This document shows positions 55,974-64,000 of a DNA stretch of 64,000 nucleotides, in pieces. The notes below the pieces were generated by a model. It made no database searches. It was not told the origin of the DNA and worked only from the letters and a program-made list of their open reading frames with translations. The number at the start of each line of letters is the position of its first letter. Position 1 is the stretch's first letter. This stretch comes from Laguncularia racemosa. Its lineage: Eukaryota > Streptophyta > Magnoliopsida > Myrtales > Combretaceae. A program made the position numbers and the translations under genes. The stretch spans positions 682,001 through 746,000 of the forward strand of contig JBBMOL010000251.1 in assembly GCA_037954665.1 (NCBI GenBank), written 5' to 3'.

Positions 55974-57266
55974 TTAGTGCTTGAGTCCTCTCTTGAGTTG
56001 GAGTGCGAATAACACCATGACTCTAATACACTCATCATCTTTACCTCCATTACTTACCTTCTTCCTTTGAACTAACACACAACATAGCTTATCATCCATA
56101 AACAGCAAGCAATTAGCTACTAACATTAATGTAACTTTAGCACATCTCAAGAAATCTATCCCCAAGACAATACTAAAGTCATCTAGTGGGATAATTGTTA
56201 AGTTGAGATTACCGCTCCAGTCCTTAACCTTCAATTTTACATCTCCAGCTACTCCTTGGTCGAGTCTTGCCTTGGAGTTCACAACTTTGATTTAGCTAGT
56301 GTCTTCTGCAAGCACTAACCCCAACCTCTTTGCTTTAGCCACATCAATGAAGTTGTGTGCAGCTTTAGAATCAATTATGGCACTGGCACTCTTGCCATTG
56401 ATGTTCTTTTAAACATACATCAACTTGTTGTCTAATTTAGGCTTACTTTATGCTTAAGAACTCTTTCCTATAGCCAATAACATGTGCAAGGTTCCCATCT
56501 TAAGTTTTTCCTCACAGTCACTCTTTGAACCTTCTACTTAGCATACACTCTTAGCCAACTGAGCCATGGCATTGAGTGCTACTCTATGGGGAAAATCTAA
56601 AACCTGATGCAGCCCATTGCATAAGAAACATAAGAATGTTAGCTTCTAGCCTTTAGTCGATGCTCCACTTTTTCCAAACCGGTGAGAACCATGATTTCCC
56701 AACTTGTGAGAGCTATAAGACTTCCTTTGACCCCCTCCATTACTGTTGTTGTTGCTACTAGAACTTAAGGCTACCCCACTTTTAGGTTTATCCTACTTGA
56801 AAAACTTTTTGCCCTCATGCCCTACCAACACGCTCTTGCCTCAATTTTCATTGGTGTAGTATGTCAAGTGCTTAGTTGCCAACTGAGCTTCAGCCAAAGT
56901 AGTCACCCTCTATCTTTGTAACTTGTTCTTAGCATAAGGCTTCAACCCCTCTAGGAAATAGAATAACTTATCATCTTCACCTATGTTCTTGTTATAGGGT
57001 AAAGAACTCTCAAACATACTTTCTTATATCATCACTTATCAAAGTTTCCTCAACTTCTTGCAAGCACTATACTTGACATTCTTAAGGAAGAACCGAGATC
57101 ACCACACTATCTCTAATTCATTCTATGTATCCACATGTGCTCATCGATTTCTGATTTCCTCATATTTGGTACGTTACTATGACTTGTTGTCACCTATTAA
57201 ATACATTATGGCCATCGAGACCTTAGTCCACTTATCGTTAGTCCCAACAGTTGTAAAGTATTGCTC
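55974..57266 (-). pseudogene. Galadriel-type Gag C-terminus and protease
   Basis: Starting from the solo LTR edge, the minus strand reads MEQYFTTVGTNDKWTKVSMA and IMYLIGDNKS (Gag). A knuckle relic, CFLCNGLHQVLDFP, lies near 56630 with its last Cys changed to Phe. The protease core, ASAIIDSKAAHNFIDVAKAK, is near 56370. The open stretch 56282-55974 follows with VKDWSGNLNLTIIPLDDFSI and VLGIDFLRCAKVTLML. The VxLDDFxVVLGxDFL block is characteristic of Galadriel protease. The active site is IDSKAA, where DTGAT is usual, so Asp is kept but the following turn is changed. Confidence 0.78.
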
Positions 57267-57271
57267 CATAT

Positions 57272-58978
57272 TGATAGAGCCATTTTATACTCAATCTTTA
57301 TAGTATGAAGTGTGTTAATTTATTATAGATTTTATAGAAATCATAAGGAAATGGTACTTAATTCTATTATGGTGATAAATCAGGTTAAATGGAGTCAAGG
57401 GTGCTAATTCAAGTAAATTAGAGAAGTCATCTACAACTTGGATCAAAGACAAGGATTTACACCGCCGGAGGAAAGTACATGGGCGTGTAGTTGAAGTATA
57501 CGGCCGTGTACTTAGTTTTGAAGCCACATGAAACTACACGGTTGAAGTACACGACCGTGCATCTGTTTTGAAGAATCCACGGGAAAATACACGGTTGAAG
57601 TACACGACCGTGTATCTGTCTAGAAGGAGGCACGTTTTGAAGCACGGCCATGGTTCAAACCGTGCTATACACTGCACAAGAAGGTGGAAATGTGGACTTC
57701 CAACAGAGAGAGACACGGCTCGTGATCTGGCCTTGGTGGAAACTATGCTTGAAGCCGTGGTCGAAGCCATGGTGGAAGTTGAAATGGAAGACGTGCCAAG
57801 GATGAGAAATTGTGGAACATCAACCAGAGGATGGCACGGCTTGAGATATGGTCGTGGTTGAAGCCGTGGTACACACTGATCACGGATGAAGACTTGTAGA
57901 TTACCCACAGAGGAAGGCACGGCTTAACCCACGGTCGTGTTGTAGGGCGTGCCAGGCGGACGATTATTTTCTTCTCGAGATTTACTTGAAAAAGGAAAGA
58001 TATTTTCGTATCTTGCTAGCAAAAGATCACCTGCTATTCCTTTAACAATATAAATAGAACTAACCCTAGAGGGTTAGGAGGATCTTGGATCATCTTGGAG
58101 ACAAGAAGGAAAGAAGGAGGCAGAGTAGGCAGCCGGGAACAGAGGCTTGTTATGTTTTCACTTTTAATTTTCGTTTTTATGATGAACATGTGTAGCTAAG
58201 TAGTTTTTCTAGCCAAAGGGTCATAGAAGTTTGATTCTCCACGAATTGTGAATCTAATTGATTTGTATTTAATCTATTCTTTGTTTTTGGATATTCATAT
58301 ATCTTCTGAACGTCTTGTCATTATTATTTTTGTTGATTGGTATGAATTAGAGCTCTTCTACTCAATTAGCAAGTTAATATATTGTCAACTAGCACGTCAA
58401 ATCCGTAATTGTTTGATAGTTCTAGTCTCGGTGACACAATAACATGTTTGGTTATAAAATAGATGATCGAATTCATGTTATGGAGATGTATGATCATGTT
58501 TAAATAGGTTATCTTATAATCTACTGGCATGAATTGGTAGTCTCTCTTGTTTTTAATGCTATTGATAGATTAAATCCTAAGAGCTTGTTTAGGGTTGTCT
58601 AATCGATAAGAGAAGTAATCAAAGAGCTTGTTTTGGTTATCGAAGAAGTACGGAGAGATAGGTTATTAGAGCTTGTTAATAACCATAACCAGTTTATCTA
58701 GAAATAAGAATAGAAAACATTTGCATCGATGATCAATTCCTAGAATTAAACTATCTTGATTCCTTTGGCTAGGCTTTTATCAAAATTCGACTTTATTATT
58801 TTGTTTCAACATTATTTGATTCACAAACAAACCCCCCATTTTTCTTTTCTTCTTTATTCTCTTTGAATAGAAATATATTTAACCAATCCCTATGGATTCG
58901 ACCCTACTCACCACTATATGCAAATCATATAATTGTCTAGGAGTAGGTTTTTATTTTTGTTGGATTTGACACCCATCA
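57272..58978 (+). mobile_element. solo LTR of the Athila-type family
   Basis: It runs from TGATAGAGCC to GACACCCATCA and matches the LTRs at 17078 and 22313 in reverse. CATAT flanks it on both sides (57267-57271 and 58979-58983). Gag coding of the Galadriel element continues across the site (NFIFDM | MEQYF), which proves a clean insertion. It holds a CACGGCCGTG-type array at 57480-57950. At 1707 bases it is the longest LTR copy of its family here. Confidence 0.9.
57480..57950. repeat. palindromic array in the solo LTR
   Basis: Repeated GTACACGACCGTGTA and ACACGGTTGAAGTACACGACC words are followed by ACGGCCATGG/AAGCCGTGG units. Open frames on both strands across this stretch are low-complexity by-products of the array. 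Confidence 0.8.
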
Positions 58979-58983
58979 CATAT

Positions 58984-59343
58984 CAAAAATGAAATTCTTC
59001 AATAACTTGGCATCCCTCATAGTAGTGAATGCCTTATGCTTAGGTATTTTCAAGTGCCCCACATGTGCAAAAGCATAGACAAGTGCTTAGGCAGAAGCAT
59101 TTGCCACAGCTCACATCAATAAAGCAACTTGTACTCTCAATTCCTCTATGGTCTCATTTGAAGCACGAGAAGCAACTTCTTACCTCACATCCTCAACGGC
59201 TATGCTTAACTCGTCCCTAAGTGTATGCACTACAATGCCAAAATCTTTAGCAAGCTTTCTAACCCTACCGCTCACATCTTAGTCGGAAGATTCAAGATCT
59301 GATACTCTTACCAAAAGAGCTATTAGAGATTCTACTCGCTCAT
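58984..59343 (-). pseudogene. Galadriel-type Gag, N-terminal part
   Basis: The minus strand reads LDERVESLIALLVRVSDLES, RKLAKDFGIVVHTLRDELSI, EVASRASNETIEELRVQVAL and PKHKAFTTMRDAKLLKNFIF, with three stops. This follows the coiled-coil then PKPKxFxGxRDAKExxNFLWDMEQYF pattern of Galadriel Gag. It is cut by the solo LTR on one side and by the LTR at 59349 on the other. Confidence 0.72.
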
Positions 59344-59348
59344 CTAAG

Positions 59349-60572
59349 TGATGTGCCTAAACCAAGATTAAGCACATACAAAAACCAATTTGAAAGACAA
59401 AGAAACAATGTCAATCAAACTAGTCTCAATCACATGAACAATGGTGTCTAATTTCAATGTTTATAACCAATTCTTCCAATGAGGATGTGATAAATCTTAA
59501 GTATCCAAATTAGATTGCTCTGATACCAAAAAGATGATGTGCCTAAATCCACTTGGAAGCACAATCAAATGGACTCAAGAAAACAATCTCAAGTCTCATA
59601 CAAAACCGGTCCACCTAATAAGCAATTCACGTGAGACCTTTGTAGATTTTGATGGAAAATGATGTTCAAATGATTTAATTGTAATCCCTATTGGTAACAT
59701 TAACCAAGTAACCACAATAAGGATTGAAATATCATGTGGAAATCAGATCAAAGAAAGCAAAAACCAACGAAATCCACTTTCCCTTTCAATCACAAATTCA
59801 CGCCAACAATAAAAATGAAGTATGTAATTCAAGTGCTCAAGGAAACAATCAATCTTACAAGATTGTTGTTCACGAAATTGAACCACAAATATGTCCAAGA
59901 AAGATCCAATTCTACCCTAGATATGACTCACTAGAGAAGAAATGAACATACAACAAAATTGAATTGATATGACTCATAATTCGCCTTTGTCGCATTCACT
60001 ACAATTCCAATTCTTGGGTTGAAATTGATAAGAGTTTGGAACTAAGGAAATAATCCTAATTCACACGTGAAATGTGTCTCTCAAATCTGTAAAAATTGGC
60101 TCCTCAAACCCTCTTTTAAGCAAGTATTTATACTTGCTACTCCTAAGGTTAAAAAGTGCTCAAAATTACAAGTTTGCCACTTTTAAGGTGGCTAGCCCTA
60201 AATGAAAATTGCAAGGAAATAAAAGTGTTCCCAAAACCAAAATACAACCAAAATAGTTCATAAAAGAATAAATATAGAAAAGAAATGGTCTTCAAGATGC
60301 CGGTCTTCTATAGGATCCATCGGCCCAACTCATCGCTGATTCAGGTCGGTCCATGGATAACCCACAAGCTGAGTCTGAGGGAGTTTGTCCATTGCCCTAT
60401 AGAATATGATAAGTATGTCTGTTGGAAAACACAATACAAGAATAATAGAAAAGAGGTTAATATATAAATAATTCCGGGGTCGATCTGCTCAAAATGGGCC
60501 CTCAACGCCAAGATTTAAATTCCTTTAGTTCTTGCCCTAATGATAGGTCTTGTCGGATTTTTATTCCTATCA
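59349..60572 (-). mobile_element. solo LTR of the TGAT...CATCA family, extended form with internal primer-binding site
   Basis: CTAAG flanks both ends (59344-59348 and 60573-60577). In element orientation it starts TGATAGGAATAAAAATCC and passes AAGTATAAATACTTGCTT. It reaches a first LTR end TTTAGGCACATCA (59535 on this strand), then TCTTTT and a perfect TGGTATCAGAGC. It runs 150 bases further to a second end, GTTTAGGCACATCA, at 59349. The duplication shows that integrase used the second end. Total length is 1224, against 1038 to the first end. Confidence 0.85.
59517..59528 (-). other. primer-binding site trapped inside a solo LTR
   Basis: A perfect TGGTATCAGAGC on the minus strand, between two LTR-end copies. 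A true solo LTR should not contain it. Confidence 0.85.
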
Positions 60573-60577
60573 CTAAG

Positions 60578-60675
60578 TGAGTGAACCTATACTTAAGGCT
60601 CTAGAGGAAACTATTTATGTCATCTTAGCATGTCATGGTCATTCTCATTAGAATAACCAAAGCTCTAATACTAAC
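60578..60675 (-). other. leader and primer-binding site of the Galadriel-type element
   Basis: TAGTATTAGAGC on the minus strand (60662-60673) is two changes from TGGTATCAGAGC and lies three bases from the LTR. The short leader continues into Gag across the insertion at 59349. Confidence 0.55.
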
Positions 60676-61167
60676 TATTACAGTCTTAAGTTCTCACTAG
60701 CATAATAAAATCATGCTGCACTTACTATCCTATCTCTGTAGTCGTAAGCAATTACTACTCACTTGCATTAGAATGGCTTGTATATCTATAAGTGACACAT
60801 AAGAACAACAAGAAAGGCAATAATAAGTGAAGGGACATGGGCAATAATCATAATTGAATAACTACATACTTTTATTAATATCACAATGAATAGGGGATTA
60901 CAATGTATGCACAAGGGGATAGTATATTAGTAGGTTTTCTAGTTATGAACAATTAAGTGGTGAGTAAGAGCTTGTATCCATAAAAGTACTTACACCTCCA
61001 TAAAGTGCTTTATGGGTATTTTTAGCTCCTACAAGAGGAGACATTAAAATTGTTGAACAGTAACACATCCAAAAATGGAAATTGCTATTCTAAGAAAGTT
61101 ACAATACAACCCAACCCCTATTATATAATATGTATAAAGTGTTATAGTGGATGTTGTGATCCTAACA
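60676..61167 (-). repeat. 5' LTR of the Galadriel-type element
   Basis: 492 bases, aligned along its length with 48863-49358. Shared blocks include AACAAGAAAGGCAATAATAAG and TTATGGGTATTT...CTCCTACAAGAGGAGACATT. It ends GATCCTAACA. Confidence 0.7.
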
Positions 61168-63875
61168 TACAACACTTCCTTTTAGCATCTAACCTAACTA
61201 ATTCACCTTATTTTGTAGAGCACTTTTCAAGTTCAATTCTTTAGAAACCAGATAAAATGTAGTTAAGACTTCAATACGATTGTCTCATGGGCTTGATATC
61301 CTTCAAGTTAGATGAAGAACAACCTCTTGGAAAACAACGATTTGGAATTCACCACCAATAGATAAAACCCGCAATCTTCATTGATTTAGAAGTCTATCTT
61401 TACATAATGAGAAAGGGCATATTTAGCCCATAAAGAAAAGTTTTGCCACAAGTGATGAATGTCACTGTAGAGGGCTAAAAGTATTATATAAATACATTGG
61501 GTTAAGCCTATTGATTATTTGGCTTGACCCATTAAGCTATGTGATAGGGCCTAATGAGTTTAGTCCAATTATTAGGATGACTTAGGGAGAATTGGCTTGG
61601 TAGGCTCAAAACAAGGATCGTTAGACCGATCCATCTGCATCCAACCTTTATCAAGCAGACTCATGTACTTATAAGAAAGGCTACTAGTTTTAGGCCTATA
61701 ACAAGCTTATTAGTATAACCTTAAAATGAGCAGACTCCATTTCGTCTATTGATTGCTAAAGTAATCTAATGAATATCATCAGACCCAAGAGTTTATAAAT
61801 ACTCAGCCATTCCTCCTCATTAAAGGACCTTTTTCCCCGAATTCTAGAGATTAGAGAAACGGTGTTTCACCAAAAGTTTTCTACTCTCAAAGATCAAACA
61901 AGAATCAGGCGAAGAACGATCTTTATTGCTTGAGGTCTCCTTAGCTCCCTTGTTTGTTACTTGTGCATTTGAGATGCTTGAGATTGCTTGTTTCTCCTGC
62001 CTACCACTTTCTCCCTAATCATCCCATCATGTGTCATCTTCGAATTGCTTTTCTTTAAATTCATGTACGGTACGGTACCTATGTGATATGCATATGACTA
62101 CTCCTACTGGGACCCTACATCTATAGTCAAAAACGGATCTTTTCTACACTTTTTGGATCTCCTCAAGGCCCAGTTGATATTTTGGTGTTGGCGGGACCAG
62201 ACGCAAGCACCGTGTCATCATTTGTTGATCCAGCCACAAAGAGATGTGAGGCTTCCAAGATCTCATATTACTTTTCTGTTTTGCGATTCTAGTGTAAATA
62301 CCACTGTTGCTCCTAATCTCAGCGGAGCATGATGAATCTTTCATGATTCTTCTTTGTCTCCATTTGATTCAAGGAAAGGGAGAAGTTACACGGAGAACCT
62401 TGCAGAGCCCTTTTATCACCGGATAGTAAGATAGTGCAAGAAGCTACTGTTGCTCCTCAACCTTCGCCACGTAATCCACAGAAGCAGGCGCCGATGTAGT
62501 GGAGGTCAATGCCTGAACTCCTGTGAAAAAGTGTTAGAACAAAACGTCACTTCTTCATCACTTACAGAATTCAAACTTCATCACCGGTATCAGATTTCCA
62601 AATAATTATCCAGCGAACTCCTTTTATATCCCCACACCAAGACCAGCAATTAAATCAAAAGTAATGATACATGCTGTTTTGGGTAGATTTATGATGCGGG
62701 TTGCATGCATCTACACCATGTATTTATACGTATGTATGCTGATGAGCAAGCAGGTGTATGCATGCAAGATGGCCTATCCATGTGTCTTTACATCACTTTT
62801 TGCCAAGATCCATGTTTTATCACAAGATGGGCTTATTAAATAAGAAGCAACATATAGAGCAACATCTATCAAGCTTTGGGAACCATGTATTGCAATCGCT
62901 AAAAAAAAAATGGTGAAGACCGTTCTTTGATTCTTTACATCCCAGCGGCACTAGAAATGTCTATGGAAGCGGACAGACAAATTTGGGATGCTTTTGTTAA
63001 GTGCTTGCAGGACTTCATGGGAGAGAAGAGAAGTTTGATAGGGTCAAGAAAGGGATCATTAGAGATGATGGCAGGTCTGATGGATTATCGACTTCCTACA
63101 GCACAACATGACACCTCTTTCTTCCTTTGAAAAACGATGACATAACTATTGGTGCCAATAGCTGGACAATAGCAAGTGCTACCTCTTTTGCTTCAAGTTA
63201 TCAGTATCGAATACTCATATTTGAACACCTTATAGATGCTCAACTTATTCGACTTGCAGCACCAACATCAAGTCAGAAAACAAACACAATAATAATAATA
63301 ATAATAATAAATTCAAACAGGGATGAGGAATTACCAAGACAGGTTCCAACTATAATTGCGGTTGCCATTACATGAACCAGTGCACAAAGACAGAAAACTA
63401 TCTGGTTTGATTAAAAAAATTAAAAAAAAAAAAGAAAAATTATAAATAGAGTTATTGCCCTGGGAGCTACTCGACTATTGAGGAGCTATAACCAACACCC
63501 GTATGACTGTGACTGGCTTGAACTATGATCTTAATCCAAGGAAAGTTCACTAGCAGGAGCCTTGGAGGAAATATTTCCCACATTGTCGTCACTTTAAATG
63601 TTCATTAAAATGGTAATCTAAATAGGTTGAGTAAGGAAAGGACATCCACTCTCATTCAACATCCAGGAAGATGGAAACTAAAAAAACTGGATTGGAATTT
63701 TGCTTAAATTACAAAAATCAGATTTAGAAGAGTGTGTCTTCAAGAGAATGGAGACTAATAGCTTTTCTTCTTCCCTCTTGGCCATTCATCGACGTTTTAA
63801 CGGCATTGGCCGAGCCCCCGGTTTCGTTCTTTCCATCGACAAAAGTCTAAAGTCGTCACTGTAGAGCCTTATATA
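61168..63875. other. unassigned region, possible LTR remnant and gene fragments
   Basis: No gene could be named. About 61450-62000 looks like an LTR: a TATA-like TTATAAATACTC near 61792, then TCCCCGAATTCTAGAGATTAG and GATCTTTATTGCTTGAG, as in downstream parts of some plant gypsy LTRs. No matching copy or ends were found. Frames at 62144-62344 (minus) and 62927-63130 (plus, ALEMSMEADRQIWDAFVKCL) have balanced composition but match nothing I recognise. The plus-strand one could be a terminal exon or a pseudogene piece. Confidence 0.35.
63288..63310. repeat. (AAT)n microsatellite
   Basis: About seven to eight perfect AAT units. Confidence 0.95.
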
Positions 63876-64000
63876 TGTTATAAATTGCCAGTAGTGAATT
63901 GGTTTGTATTTTAGTTAGTCATGTGATCACCATATGATAGTTAGTTAGTAATTAGTCTATCAGCTATATAAATAGCAGAGTTAGTGTTGAGTTAGTCAAT
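63876..64000 (+). mobile_element. possible copia-type LTR, cut by the window end
   Basis: It starts TGTTATAAATTGCC, has repeated TAGTTAGTTAGT words, and then TATATAAATAGCAG with a TATA box at 63965-63974. This layout is common in Ty1/copia U3 regions. Only 125 bases are visible, with no coding sequence, so it could equally be a host promoter. Confidence 0.35.

Larger units (their letters stand above)
48863..61167 (-). mobile_element. old Galadriel-type chromovirus split by three later insertions
   Basis: The minus-strand element has a 3' LTR at 48863-49358 and a 5' LTR at 60676-61167. Its coding order from right to left is Gag, protease, RT, RNase H, integrase. Three later elements cut it: 50012-54007 in integrase, 57272-58978 in gag and 59349-60572 near the start of gag. 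Removing them restores runs of homologous coding sequence across each junction. The outer flanks are CACAG (48858-48862) and TACAA (61168-61172), which could be one target duplication with two transitions. LTR identity looks to be around 80-85%, so this is the oldest datable layer. Confidence 0.78.

Noticed and set aside
57534..57920. Open frames on both strands over the palindromic array
   Set aside because: They follow the repeat units and have no domain. The sequence is LTR.
1..64000. tRNA, rRNA or other structured RNA genes
   Set aside because: None could be recognised by eye. Sequences resembling tRNA ends are all primer-binding sites of retroelements.

Overview
This 64-kb window is plant nuclear DNA, almost certainly from a eudicot. 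It is AT-rich and made mostly of LTR retrotransposons nested inside one another. Several carry primer-binding sites of the plant initiator tRNA-Met type, and one carries the tRNA-Asp type. There is a plant-type subtilase gene. Nothing bacterial or viral is seen. The abundance of chromoviruses, including CRM-like (centromeric-type) Gag and pol, and the dense nesting suggest pericentromeric or other heterochromatin. That placement is inference.

Layout, left to right. Positions 1-1290 are unassigned. 1291-5150 is a decayed Tat-lineage Ty3/gypsy pol on the minus strand with two RNase H domains. 5450-7509 is a solo Tekay/Del-type LTR. 9245-10309 is a LINE 3' remnant. 10310-17077 is a truncated minus-strand Tekay-type element; a family LTR (14018-16225) lies inside it, and another solo LTR (14903-15908) lies inside that one. 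17078-23947 is a non-autonomous Athila-type element with Gag-protease but no reverse transcriptase. 24387-27984 is a minus-strand Gag-protease-only element with CRM-like Gag. 27985-31612 is a broken CRM-like pol with a 3' LTR and a probable solo-LTR insertion. 32512-37091 is a young, structurally complete Gag-protease-only element with a perfect 5-bp target duplication. 37711-44988 is a short non-coding LTR element, split by a complete Reina-type element (38702-44265) and by a MITE-like insertion. 45686-48025 is the one intact host gene, an intronless subtilisin-like serine protease. 48863-61167 is an old Galadriel-type element on the minus strand, interrupted by three later insertions: 50012-54007, 57272-58978 and 59349-60572. 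The last 3 kb are mostly unassigned and end in a possible copia-type LTR cut by the window edge.

The most interesting material is one family of retrotransposons seen at five or six places. Its members have TGATR...CATCA termini, a TATAAATA promoter in the LTR and a CRM-like Gag-protease ORF that runs into the 3' LTR. No RT, RNase H or integrase is present in any of the three copies that keep an internal region. Several members also carry tandem copies of the LTR 3' end plus the primer-binding site. Two solo LTRs with perfect target duplications end at the distal copy, which suggests that the choice of primer-binding site changes LTR length. Separately, palindromic CACGGCCGTG-type arrays occur in LTRs of two unrelated lineages, Tekay and Athila.

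All lineage names come from recognising protein motifs by eye. No database search was possible. LTR ends and target duplications were read directly from the sequence.
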